From NCBI RefSeq assembly GCF_003797825.1, contig NZ_RKME01000003.1, positions 1-64,000 on the forward strand: a stretch of 64,000 nucleotides of DNA, in the 5' to 3' direction. This DNA is from Gordonia sp. OPL2. Its GTDB lineage: Bacteria; Actinomycetota; Actinomycetes; Mycobacteriales; Mycobacteriaceae. The position numbers and the translations under genes were made by a program. This document shows, piece by piece, positions 54,915-63,323 of the stretch (the first letter of the stretch is position 1; the number at the start of each line of letters is the position of its first letter). Under the pieces are notes generated by a model, which saw only the letters and a list, made by a program, of their open reading frames with translations, made no database searches and was not told where the DNA came from.

Positions 54915-56051
54915 TCACGGCAATCGCCACATCCCGTCGACACATGCGACATGGCCGGACACATCCATGCAGGCGAGGGCCGTACGAACGGTGGGGATGT
55001 CGAGACCCGCAGAGAACGCGATCTCCTCGATCGTCACCGACCCGCGCCCTGGCAGTGCGTCGTGGACCCGCTTCTGCTCCGCGGTCAGCGAATCGGTCGT
55101 CCGTGTGCGGCCGCGACCGATGTCGCCGCCGCCATCCGGCGCCGCCAGCGCGATCACCGACCGCGTGTCCGTCACCAGGACGGCGAGATCGTCGGCGATC
55201 ATCCGGTGACAGCCGACCGAGGTCGCCGAGGTCACCGGCCCCGGGACCGCGCCGAGCGGGCGCCCGAGTTTGCGCGCCCACGCCGCGGTGTTCGCGGCAC
55301 CGGATCGTCGTCCGGCCTCGACGACGACGACCGCGTCCGACATCGCGGCCACCAACCGATTCCGGGTCAGGAAGCGGTGTTTGGCAGCCGTCGTGCCCGG
55401 CGGGTACTCCGTCACGATCAGGCCGTGTTCGCCGATCTCGGCGAGCAGCCGGGCGTGACCGGCCGGATAGTCGCGGTCGATGCCGCAGGCCATCACCGCC
55501 ATCGTGGCACCACCTGCGGCGAGTGCGGCCCGGTGGGCCACGCCGTCGATCCCGTACGCCCCGCCCGAGGTCACGGTCCAGTTCTCGAGTGCCAGTCCGG
55601 AGGCCAGGTTGGACGCGACCTGTTCGCCATACCCGGATGCTGCGCGGGAGCCGACCAGCGCGACCCCGGCGGTTGCCATCTCGTCCAGGCGCCGCGGTCC
55701 GCGCACCCACAGCGCCAGCGGCTCGCCTCCACGAGCCGCGGTGTCGGACTGGGCCAACGCCATCAGCGGCCAGCCCGGCCACTCGTCGTCGTCGCGGGTG
55801 ACCAGCCGCCCGCCCACCCGGTCGGCAACCTCCAGATCGGCCGCCGACGTGTCGGTCGTCGCACGCGCGGTGGTCACGCCGAGGACCTGCTCGTGGCCCG
55901 CCGGGACCGAGCGGGCGCGGATCGCCGCCGCAGCCTCTTCCGGGCCGACGGCCGCGACGAGCATTTCGACTGCGGAGCAGGGGGATTCGGCCACCCTGGA
56001 CAGGTAGGCCCACGCACGACGACGCTCGTCGTCCACCTCACCCGATGTCAC
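54915..56051 (-). CDS. dprA: DNA-processing protein DprA/Smf
   Basis: 378 residues. The Rossmann-like DprA core has VALVGSRAASGYGEQVASNLA, SGGAYGIDGVAHRAAL, EYPPGTTAAKHRFLTRNRLVAAMSDAVVVVEA and SGAANTA; a C-terminal winged-helix-like DML1 domain covers about 315-378. It loads RecA onto incoming single-stranded DNA in competent bacteria; its role in actinobacteria is unclear. GTG at 56051 overlaps the comM stop (GTGA). Confidence 0.95.
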   Translation of the reverse strand: MTSGEVDDERRRAWAYLSRVAESPCSAVEMLVAAVGPEEAAAAIRARSVPAGHEQVLGVTTARATTDTSAADLEVADRVGGRLVTRDDDEWPGWPLMALAQSDTAARGGEPLALWVRGPRRLDEMATAGVALVGSRAASGYGEQVASNLASGLALENWTVTSGGAYGIDGVAHRAALAAGGATMAVMACGIDRDYPAGHARLLAEIGEHGLIVTEYPPGTTAAKHRFLTRNRLVAAMSDAVVVVEAGRRSGAANTAAWARKLGRPLGAVPGPVTSATSVGCHRMIADDLAVLVTDTRSVIALAAPDGGGDIGRGRTRTTDSLTAEQKRVHDALPGRGSVTIEEIAFSAGLDIPTVRTALACMDVSGHVACVDGMWRLP

Positions 56052-57580
56052 CGTGCACCCCGATCGCGGTACAACAGCGCCTCGGCCACATCGGCCTCCT
56101 CCGGCCGATCGCGCCCGGTCAGGTCGGCGAGGGTCCAGGCCAATCTGATCGCGCGATCTGCACCGCGTGCGGTGACCCGCCCGTCCCGGAGGAACAGCTC
56201 GACCGGCCGCAACGCTGCGGGACTGAGCCGAAACCGCTGGCGCAAGGCCGAACCCGGGACCTCGGCATTCGTCAGCCAGCCGTGATCGCGCCACCGTTCG
56301 ACGGCAGCCGCCCGTGCGGCGCCCACCCGCGCACGCATCACAGCACTGGACTCCTCCGCCGCGTGCATCAGCGCGGTGTTGCCCGGCGGGTCCATGCGGA
56401 CCCGGATGTCGACCCGGTCCATCAGCGGTCCGGACAGTTTGCCGAGGTATCGACGGCGTGCCACCGCGGAGCAGATGCAATCGACGTCGTGTGCGGGCGC
56501 ACACGGACACGGATTGGCCGCCATGATCAGTTGGAAACGCGCAGGATACGTCGCCACGCCGTCGCGCCGCGACACCCGCACCTCCCCCTCCTCGAGCGGC
56601 TGGCGGAGTGAGTCGAGGACCTTCGGCCCCATCTCGGCGCATTCGTCGAGGAACAGGATGCCGCGATGGGCGCGGCTGACCGCGCCCGGACGGGCGAGTC
56701 CGGTGCCACCGCCCAAGAGCGCGGTGACAGATGTGCTGTGATGGGGCGCGATGAACGGCGCCTCGGTCATCAGCGGATGTCCGGCGCGCAAGGTTCCGGC
56801 GATGCTGTGGATCGCGGTCACCTCCAATGACTCCTCCGGCCCGAGCGGCGGCAGGATGCCCGGCAACCGGCGGGCCAACATCGTCTTGCCGATCCCCGGG
56901 GGTCCGGTCATCAACACGTGATGCGCTCCGGCAGCTGCGATCTCGAGCGCATGCCGCGCTTCGGCCTGACCTGCGACGTCGGCCATGTCCGCCGGTTCCG
57001 GCGGCGGCGGAAGCGCCTCGTCGCCGGTCACCGTGTCGAGTACGTGATCACCGGACAGCCAGCGCACCACCTCGGAGAGGGTGCGCGCTCCGCCGACGTC
57101 GAGATCCGCCACCAGCGTCGCCTCCGCGACATTCGGGATCGGCACCACCGCATGGGTGTACCCACGATCGCGCGCGCACTTGAGCGCGGGCAACACGCCG
57201 CGCACCGGCCGCAGTCCGCCGTCGAGACCGAGCTCGCCGAGGAAGACCGTCCGCCGCATCCGGTCCGTCACGACCTGTTCGGTCGCTGCCAGGATCGCGA
57301 GCGCCATGCCGAGGTCGAACGACGAACCCGACTTCGGCAGATCCGCCGGCGCCAGCGACACCGTCACCTTCAGATCCGGGAACTTCAGTCCACTGTTGAT
57401 GATGGCCGCGCGCACCCGATCACGAGCCTCCCGCAGTGACGCATCCACCTTGCCGGTCACCGTGAACGTGGGCAGTCCCTGACCGACATTCGCCTGGATC
57501 TCGATCTCCTTGGCGGAGAAAGCGTTCAGCCCGACCGAGTGAGCCCGGCCGAGTCCGGTGACCACACCCTGACCGCTCAT
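56048..57580 (-). CDS. comM: YifB/ComM-type Mg-chelatase-like AAA+ ATPase
   Basis: 510 residues. An N-terminal Lon-like domain (VGLNAFSAKEIEIQANVGQGL, MALAILAATEQV) precedes the AAA+ core with Walker A GPPGIGKTMLARRL, Walker B FLDECAEM and a C-terminal Mg_chelatase_C. ComM acts as a branch-migration helicase in natural transformation in other bacteria. ATG at 57580 overlaps the YraN-like gene (ATGA), and its stop overlaps dprA, giving a coupled three-gene block. Confidence 0.94.
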   Translation of the reverse strand: MSGQGVVTGLGRAHSVGLNAFSAKEIEIQANVGQGLPTFTVTGKVDASLREARDRVRAAIINSGLKFPDLKVTVSLAPADLPKSGSSFDLGMALAILAATEQVVTDRMRRTVFLGELGLDGGLRPVRGVLPALKCARDRGYTHAVVPIPNVAEATLVADLDVGGARTLSEVVRWLSGDHVLDTVTGDEALPPPPEPADMADVAGQAEARHALEIAAAGAHHVLMTGPPGIGKTMLARRLPGILPPLGPEESLEVTAIHSIAGTLRAGHPLMTEAPFIAPHHSTSVTALLGGGTGLARPGAVSRAHRGILFLDECAEMGPKVLDSLRQPLEEGEVRVSRRDGVATYPARFQLIMAANPCPCAPAHDVDCICSAVARRRYLGKLSGPLMDRVDIRVRMDPPGNTALMHAAEESSAVMRARVGAARAAAVERWRDHGWLTNAEVPGSALRQRFRLSPAALRPVELFLRDGRVTARGADRAIRLAWTLADLTGRDRPEEADVAEALLYRDRGAR

Positions 57581-57999
57581 GCGAACACCCCACGATGGTG
57601 CCGTACGACAGCACTCTCGGTCGCGCGCGGATCACGCGAATCCAGTTGCACCGACACCACATCGAAACGGATGCTGCTCCACCACCGGTCACGGTTGTCG
57701 GCCAACCACTGCCGGATCAGCCGCCGCATCCGGGCCAGCTTGTCGGGGGTGACCGCGGCGACCGGGTCGGCGAACACACGCGACGCCCGCGTCTTCACCT
57801 CCACCACGACCAAGACGGTGTCGTCTGCGGCGATCAGATCGAGTTCACCGAAGCGGTTGCGCCAGTTGCGTTCCAGCACAACCCAACCGAGGCCGAGCAC
57901 GTGATCGGCCGCGAGGTCCTCACCGATGCGCCCGATGTCGGCTGTGCTCGGACGGGATGGGGGTTCCGGCCGCGCCGACCGGGAGACGTTGTCGCTCAT
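57577..57999 (-). CDS. YraN family (UPF0102) endonuclease-like protein
   Basis: 140 residues with the YraN/UPF0102 PD-(D/E)XK-like fold: IGRIGEDLAADHVLGLGW, ERNWRNRFGELDLIAAD (Asp of the catalytic triad), VLVVVEVKTRASRVF (E-x-K). It may be a Holliday-junction-type nuclease, but the family is little studied. ATG at 57999 is used. It leads the coupled YraN-comM-dprA block. Confidence 0.9.
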   Translation of the reverse strand: MSDNVSRSARPEPPSRPSTADIGRIGEDLAADHVLGLGWVVLERNWRNRFGELDLIAADDTVLVVVEVKTRASRVFADPVAAVTPDKLARMRRLIRQWLADNRDRWWSSIRFDVVSVQLDSRDPRATESAVVRHHRGVFA

Positions 58000-58120
58000 G
58001 CCGACAAGCATCATCGCGACGCACGACCGATCAGGCCGGGATCACCCGGGATGCGGTCATCTGTGGATCAGATCGCGACTGTGCACAACATGGGGCGGCC
58101 GCACTGTCGACGGCCATCGA

Positions 58121-58432
58121 TCACGGTTCGTCGGGGAGCCGCAACTCCGGCTTCTCCAACTCCTCGATGTTGACGTCCTTGAAGGTGATGACCCGGACCT
58201 GCTTCACGAAGCGCGCCGGCCGGTACATGTCCCACACCCACGCGTCTGACATCCGCAGTTCGAAGTAGATCTCGCCGTCGGTGTTGCGGGGGACCATCTC
58301 CACCGCATTCGCCAGGTAGAAGCGCCGTTCGGTCTCCACCACGTAGGTGAACTGACCGACAATGTCCTTGTACTCGCGGTACAGGGAGAGTTCCATCTCG
58401 GTTTCGTACTTCTCGAGATCCTCAGCACTCAT
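58121..58432 (-). CDS. DUF2469 protein (Rv2901c-like)
   Basis: 103 residues, highly acidic and aromatic, with the conserved DUF2469 pattern [35 protein letters not shown] and [17 protein letters not shown]. It is restricted to actinobacteria and has unknown function. Its start overlaps the rnhB stop by 11 bases, so the two are co-expressed. It is one of the more strongly conserved small proteins of the region. Confidence 0.92.
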   Translation of the reverse strand: MSAEDLEKYETEMELSLYREYKDIVGQFTYVVETERRFYLANAVEMVPRNTDGEIYFELRMSDAWVWDMYRPARFVKQVRVITFKDVNIEELEKPELRLPDEP

Positions 58433-59114
58433 TCGACAAGCCTATCGTGGTCGGGTTCGGGTCGGTGGCCGCGCGGGACGCGACGTTGCGGTAGGACATC
58501 CGGTGTTGCGCGGACGGTCCGTGACGGTCGATGCAGGACATGTGGTGGGCAGTGCTGTAGCCCTTGTGGACGGCGAAATCGTATCCGGGCAACTCACCGT
58601 CCATGGCCACCATGATGCGGTCGCGGGTGACCTTCGCGATGATGCTGGCCGCCGCGATGCATGCCGCTGCGCCGTCCCCGCCGATGACGGGCAGCGACGG
58701 CACCGTCAGCCCGGGCACCACGAAACCGTCCGACAGCACGTATCCGGGGGTGACGTCGAGACCCGCGACCGCGCGTCGCATCCCCTCGATGTTCGCCACG
58801 TGGATACCGATCCGGTCGATCTCGGCGGCCGGGATCACCACCGCCTTCCAGCTCGCCGCGTACTTGGTGATCGCCTTGTACAGCGTCTCGCGGGTGGCCT
58901 CGGTGAGGCGCTTCGAGTCGTCGAGGTCGGCGAGGGAGGTGAGCTGGGTCGGCTTGAGGACGCAGGCCGCCACCACCAGCGGCCCGGCGCACGCGCCGCG
59001 TCCGGCCTCATCGACTCCGGCCACCGGCCCGAGGCCGTTGCGGTGCAGGGCGAACTCGTAGGTGCGCAGGCTTGCCGCCCGCCGGATCGGGAAACGCGGC
59101 GGCCATCGACTCAT
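58422..59114 (-). CDS. rnhB: Ribonuclease HII
   Basis: 230 residues. The active-site acids are in [17 protein letters not shown] (Asp, Glu), [16 protein letters not shown] and the distal SDGFVVPG region; [12 protein letters not shown] is the usual C-terminal helix. It removes RNA from RNA-DNA hybrids, including single misincorporated ribonucleotides. ATG at 59114 is used. It follows lepB by about 46 bases and overlaps the DUF2469 gene. Confidence 0.95.
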   Translation of the reverse strand: MSRWPPRFPIRRAASLRTYEFALHRNGLGPVAGVDEAGRGACAGPLVVAACVLKPTQLTSLADLDDSKRLTEATRETLYKAITKYAASWKAVVIPAAEIDRIGIHVANIEGMRRAVAGLDVTPGYVLSDGFVVPGLTVPSLPVIGGDGAAACIAAASIIAKVTRDRIMVAMDGELPGYDFAVHKGYSTAHHMSCIDRHGPSAQHRMSYRNVASRAATDPNPTTIGLSNEC

Positions 59115-59160
59115 CGGTCATCTCCCCGGATCGGGACACCGCCCGGTGTCGTCGGCGGGG

Positions 59161-60039
59161 TCATGACTGGGGGTTGTCCGAGGACACACCACCGATCCTC
59201 GAGAAGGGATAGATGATGAATCGGACCTTGCCGCGGATGTCGCTGATCGGAACCGTGCCGTTGAACTCGTCCTCCATGTGGAAGCGGGAGTCGGCCGAGT
59301 TCGCCCGGTTGTCCCCCATCACCCACACATTGCCCTCGGGCACCTTGACCGGGCCGAAGTCGGGGCCGTAGCAGGCATTCGGCGTCCCGTTCGGGGCGGC
59401 GGCGAGTTCGTTTCCTGCCGAGACATCCTGAGCCTGCAGCGACTTGTCGACGTAGGGCTCATTCAGGGGCTTGCCGTCGACGGTGACCCCGACGTTGTCG
59501 GAGTTCGTGCACGCGACGGTCTGACCACCGGTGGCGATCACCCGCTTCACCAGATCGTTCTCGTCCGGCGGTGCGAACCCGAACCACGACAGACCGTCCT
59601 GGATGCCGTGCACCACCGGGTTGTCCGATCGCGGCGACAACCAGGCGCCGTCCCAGGATTCGCTCGGCGCCTTGAACACGACGACGTCACCGGGACTCGG
59701 ATCACCGAAGCGGTAGGACAACTTGTCGATGACGATCCGGTCGTTCGTGCAGCCCGCGCATCCGTGCAGCGTCGGCTCCATCGACTCCGACGGGATCACG
59801 TACTGCCGGCCGACGAAGGTCTGCAACAGCCACGTGAGCAGCAGGACGCACCCGATGATGATGACGGCTTCCCGCAGGAGCGAACCGCGCTTCTCCGGCT
59901 TGTCGTCCTTCGTGCGCCACGGGCGCTCGTCGGGATGCTCGTCGTCGGGGTCCCAGCCGTGATCGCGGGATCGGGACGCAGCGTCTGAGTCCGGCGCACC
60001 GGAATCCGGGCCGCTGCCCGTGGAGTGTGAGTCGGCCAC
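59161..60039 (-). CDS. lepB: Type I signal peptidase
   Basis: 292 residues. A cytoplasmic, charged head of about 70 residues, one membrane helix (AVIIIGCVLLLTWLLQTF), then the catalytic Ser in QYVIPSESMEPTL and catalytic Lys in NDLVKRVIATGGQTV, with a GDNRANSADSR loop at the end. It removes signal peptides from Sec and Tat substrates at the outer membrane face. Start is GTG at 60039. It follows rplS by about 20 bases. Confidence 0.96.
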   Translation of the reverse strand: MADSHSTGSGPDSGAPDSDAASRSRDHGWDPDDEHPDERPWRTKDDKPEKRGSLLREAVIIIGCVLLLTWLLQTFVGRQYVIPSESMEPTLHGCAGCTNDRIVIDKLSYRFGDPSPGDVVVFKAPSESWDGAWLSPRSDNPVVHGIQDGLSWFGFAPPDENDLVKRVIATGGQTVACTNSDNVGVTVDGKPLNEPYVDKSLQAQDVSAGNELAAAPNGTPNACYGPDFGPVKVPEGNVWVMGDNRANSADSRFHMEDEFNGTVPISDIRGKVRFIIYPFSRIGGVSSDNPQS

Positions 60040-60057
60040 GTCGTCAGGGTAGACGCG

Positions 60058-60399
60058 TCAGCGCTTTTCCTTGATCTTGGCTGCCTTGCCGCGCAGATCG
60101 CGCAGGTAGTACAGCTTCGCGCGACGGACGTCACCGCGGGTGACGACGTCGATCTTCGCGATGTTCGGGCTGTGCACCGGGAAGGTGCGCTCCACGCCGA
60201 CGCCGAAGGACACCTTGCGCACGGTGAAGGTCTCACGCACGCCACCGCCCTGGCGGCGGATGACGACGCCCTTGAAGACCTGGACGCGCTCCTTCGAACC
60301 CTCGATGACCTTGACATGGACGTCGAGGGTGTCGCCGGGGGCGAACTCGGGGATGTCGTCGCGCTGCGACTGCTTGTCGAGGAAGTCGAGGGTGTTCAT
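60058..60399 (-). CDS. rplS: 50S ribosomal protein L19
   Basis: 113 residues, the family length. It has [56 protein letters not shown] and [27 protein letters not shown] segments (given here only in part). It lies at the 30S-50S interface. ATG at 60399 is used, about 75 bases after the membrane-protein stop. Confidence 0.97.
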   Translation of the reverse strand: MNTLDFLDKQSQRDDIPEFAPGDTLDVHVKVIEGSKERVQVFKGVVIRRQGGGVRETFTVRKVSFGVGVERTFPVHSPNIAKIDVVTRGDVRRAKLYYLRDLRGKAAKIKEKR

Positions 60400-60475
60400 G
60401 GTGGGTCCAATCTGGCGTTTCGCGTGAACAGAGGAACCTGGCGGCCCCGCACCCGACCGCCCGGTCAGCCGGGGA

Positions 60476-61450
60476 TCATGTGTGAGGTTCGACCGGTTCG
60501 TGCTCCGAGTCATGGGGTGTGTCCGGGCCACCGCCCGCAGGGGGCATGTCGTCGCCAGGCAACCCGACTATTGTGCCAGACAGACCCCTGTGCGGCGAAA
60601 TCGCCGGTGGCGGCGGGGCCGGGTGGACAACGCGGTCGAGATGATCCTCGGTGGCCGCGCGCACATGCGGGAGCACGTCGGGGCGTCCCGCGACGAGATC
60701 CTGGACGAAGATCTTCGCCCGGATGAACGGACGCCGAAGCGTCCGCTCCCGTTCGATCGCCCGCTCCAGTTTGCGTGGCCTGGACAGATAGCGCCAGCGG
60801 GCCCACGGCGAGGTCGGCCGCGCGAGCCGGACGACACCGACGATGAGCAACGGCCAGGCGAACACACCCACCACACCCGTCCAGATCTTGCCCTTCAGCA
60901 CGACGATCGCGGCGAGGATCAGATTCAGGGCCGCGGCCAGCGTGTCGACGAGGAACGTACGCCCGATGCGCAGATCGTGGAGCGCGTCGATGTACAGATC
61001 GAGGGGCCGGAATCCGAGCAGGATCATTCCGGTGGCGGCCAGCGCGATGAACACGGCGTCCACCGACGTGCGGCCCTCCTGCGACCAGTAGACGTCCCGC
61101 AGGTAGAAGATGAGCGCGAACTCGTCGAGGATGAGCGCGGCACCGATACCGAACAGTCCGGCCAGCACCGACATGGCGGCCTGGTCCCCGCTCAGCGAGA
61201 ACGCGATGAGCCCCAGACCCGACAGCAGGGTGAGCACGACGCCGAACACGACGTGGTGGATGTGGGTGTCGCCGGCGCTCACGTTGGAGAACCACCAGCG
61301 CACGTCCGCGCGGATCAGGCGGACACTGATCCGGATGGCGACGAACCCGATGACCAGCCCGAGGAAGAACACCAGGAGCGGCAGCAGACCACGATCGATG
61401 ATGTCGTGGTTCAACCAGTGTGAGGCCCGCGCGGAGAGCCAGTGGTGCAC
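60476..61450 (-). CDS. Polytopic membrane protein with His-rich loop, function unknown
   Basis: 324 residues, six predicted membrane helices between about 20 and 220, then a basic region and a Pro/Asp/Glu-rich cytoplasmic tail. The loop between helices 1 and 2 reads [12 protein letters not shown]; its three His could bind metal or haem. A conserved-looking acidic site [18 protein letters not shown] lies in helix 3. I do not recognise the family. It is on the same strand as, and between, the type VII-like module and rplS, where mycobacteria carry a different gene, so it is probably a lineage-specific addition. Confidence 0.75.
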   Translation of the reverse strand: MHHWLSARASHWLNHDIIDRGLLPLLVFFLGLVIGFVAIRISVRLIRADVRWWFSNVSAGDTHIHHVVFGVVLTLLSGLGLIAFSLSGDQAAMSVLAGLFGIGAALILDEFALIFYLRDVYWSQEGRTSVDAVFIALAATGMILLGFRPLDLYIDALHDLRIGRTFLVDTLAAALNLILAAIVVLKGKIWTGVVGVFAWPLLIVGVVRLARPTSPWARWRYLSRPRKLERAIERERTLRRPFIRAKIFVQDLVAGRPDVLPHVRAATEDHLDRVVHPAPPPPAISPHRGLSGTIVGLPGDDMPPAGGGPDTPHDSEHEPVEPHT

Positions 61451-61540
61451 GACGCCCAGAGTAGACCCCGGCCCGTCGTCGCCGCGGGTGTCGCGATCGG
61501 CCCATAGTCGACGAGTGGCACCGACGGCCAGGCGGGCGAC

Positions 61541-62599
61541 CTACGCCGTGTTGTCACCGGGGTCGGCGTGCAGCCATGTGGGCGCCGTGGGGTCGGCGTC
61601 GGCCGGCGCGAACACCTCCGCGCCCGTCGCCCCCAGCGCCGCCACGGTGTCAGGGGCCATCGGCGTGGCCGCGGCGACGGCCTGCGGCTGCGCCCCGACC
61701 TGGGCCATGTGATCGAGGACGGCGAGCTCGGCGGCGCGTCCGTTGCCGGCCAGGACCTCACCTGCCCCGAGTTCGAGGCCCGGCCGTTCATACGGGTGCG
61801 GATCGCTGGTCCCGACGACGACGGCGCGTGATCCGTCGGCGCACCGACCGATGCCCACCGCCATCCGGACGAACCCGGCCACCGCCGACGGCAGGGACGC
61901 CTGCAACTGCTCGGCGCGACGACGCAGCCAGTCGGCGTCGGCGTCGTCGAGACCGGCGTCGGAGTCACCGTGGCCGGCGGCCCGGGTACCGGCGATCATT
62001 CCGGCACCCGCTGCCGCGAGCCCGCCGAGAGCGGAGAACGGCATCATCCCGCTGGTCGCCGCGGGGGTCGGCTGCTGATCGTCGTGGTCTCGTCGGCCGG
62101 CGTCGTCGGCCCGGTCGGTGTAGTCGTCGCCTGCCGCGGTCAGGGCCATGCGACCGGCACCGGCGGCGACGACCTGCGCGGAACCGTCGCCCAGGCTGGC
62201 CAGCAGATCGGCTCGCAGTCGCTCGCGGTCGGCGATCGAGGCGATGACGGTCATCTCGTTGTGCGCCTCGACCGCTACGTCGGCGTAGGCCTCGGCCGCC
62301 ACGGCGGCGGCCTCGAGCCTGCCGATGGTGTGGGCGAGATCCGTGTCCGCGGCGGTGATCCGGGCACCGGCGTGCACCGTGGCGTCGTGGAAGGCACCCG
62401 CTCCACCGGAGACATCGTGTGTGCGATGGGCGGCGACGATCGTGTCCGCGACGGCACCGAGGCGGGCCGCGATGTCACGGCATCGCGTCGCGGATTCGCG
62501 CAGGGCGGTGACGTCTGCGGTGGGCCATCGACCGGGGGCGAGCTCCTCCGCGAGAGCGCGGATCTCCGGCGGCGTCGGCAACTGTTCGGCCGGTGTCAC
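61541..62599 (-). CDS. Putative type VII secretion-associated protein with deaminase-like C-terminal domain lacking zinc ligands
   Basis: 352 residues. About 1-165 is an Ala-rich helical hairpin region like long WXG100/EspC-type proteins, 166-225 a low-complexity linker with one hydrophobic stretch, and 226-352 a small globular domain. The domain's order (VVGTSDPHPY, GNGRAAEL, ATPMAPDT) resembles bacterial toxin deaminases, but the H-A-E site is A-A-E (Ala289-Glu291) and C-P-x-C is A-P-D-T (315-318). It may be an inactive effector or immunity-like protein; this is inference from pattern only. Start overlaps the upstream gene by four bases. Confidence 0.7.
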   Translation of the reverse strand: MTPAEQLPTPPEIRALAEELAPGRWPTADVTALRESATRCRDIAARLGAVADTIVAAHRTHDVSGGAGAFHDATVHAGARITAADTDLAHTIGRLEAAAVAAEAYADVAVEAHNEMTVIASIADRERLRADLLASLGDGSAQVVAAGAGRMALTAAGDDYTDRADDAGRRDHDDQQPTPAATSGMMPFSALGGLAAAGAGMIAGTRAAGHGDSDAGLDDADADWLRRRAEQLQASLPSAVAGFVRMAVGIGRCADGSRAVVVGTSDPHPYERPGLELGAGEVLAGNGRAAELAVLDHMAQVGAQPQAVAAATPMAPDTVAALGATGAEVFAPADADPTAPTWLHADPGDNTA

Positions 62600-62952
62600 C
62601 GCGCGCCGCCCGAGAGTCGCAGCGCCACATCGTGATCCGTCTCGCCGACGACACGTGCACCGCGTCGGAGCAGGGCGCGGTGCTCCTCGAGGTGGATCAG
62701 TGCAGTGTCGGCGGACGTCCTGATCGCATCGCTGCGCAGCGAGAACCCGGAGCGGAACGCCTGCGCCGCGGGGTCGACCCCGATCGCCGCATCGACTGCG
62801 TCGAGCGCGGCCCCCGCGTCAGAGATCAGGCGACCCAGATGCGCACCGGCCGACGCCAACATCTCATCGAGATCCGCGACCGCGGCGGGATCGACCGCCA
62901 CCTCCCGAGCCCGCGCGACCGCAGCGCCGCTGTTCTCGCTCGTCTCAGTCAT
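62596..62952 (-). CDS. EspC/DUF2580-like WXG-related protein
   Basis: 118 residues, nearly all helical and Ala-rich. Two long helices (DPAAVADLDEMLASAGAHLGRLISDAGAALDAVDAAIG and RSGFSLRSDAIRTSADTALIHLEEHR, described here as regions) resemble EspC-type (DUF2580) small secreted helical proteins of type VII systems. No secretion YxxxD/E tail is evident. ATG at 62952 is used. It overlaps its upstream partner by eight bases and its downstream partner by four, so the three are one unit. Confidence 0.65.
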   Translation of the reverse strand: MTETSENSGAAVARAREVAVDPAAVADLDEMLASAGAHLGRLISDAGAALDAVDAAIGVDPAAQAFRSGFSLRSDAIRTSADTALIHLEEHRALLRRGARVVGETDHDVALRLSGGAR

Positions 62953-63298
62953 CGTCGGCCCCCGTCTGCCCGTCGCCACGCATCCGGACATCGGCATAGT
63001 CCGGTACTGGTTGGACGGCCGCGGTGAGGATCTGGTTCCGTCGGTCGGCCAACTGCCGGTCGGCGTCGCGGACGAGGGCGGTGATCTGCTCGGACAGCTG
63101 GTCGGCGCGCAGGCGGCGCATGGCTCGCTGATCGATGCCGAGATCGACGAGCAGCCCCCGGGCGTCCACGGTCACCGACACCAGCCGGTCCGGGCTCACC
63201 GCGTGCGCGGTCAGCGTGCGCAACGCGTCACCCACGCGCGCCACCTCGGCCCGCTGCCGCGACACCTCGTCGAGCATGTCCGACCATCGATCCGCCAT
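62945..63298 (-). CDS. YbaB/EbfC-like protein of a type VII-type module
   Basis: 117 residues. The N-terminal coiled helix (DMLDEVSRQRAEVARVGDALR), a central strand VSVTVDARGLLVDLGI and a second helix ADQLSEQITALVRDADRQLA match the YbaB fold used by EspL-like proteins of actinobacterial secretion clusters. Nucleoid binding or chaperone function is possible. ATG at 63298 lies 25 bases after trmD, so it probably shares that transcript. Confidence 0.68.
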   Translation of the reverse strand: MADRWSDMLDEVSRQRAEVARVGDALRTLTAHAVSPDRLVSVTVDARGLLVDLGIDQRAMRRLRADQLSEQITALVRDADRQLADRRNQILTAAVQPVPDYADVRMRGDGQTGADDD

Positions 63299-63323
63299 GG
63301 GTCCCCCTCCCGATGCGCCGATC

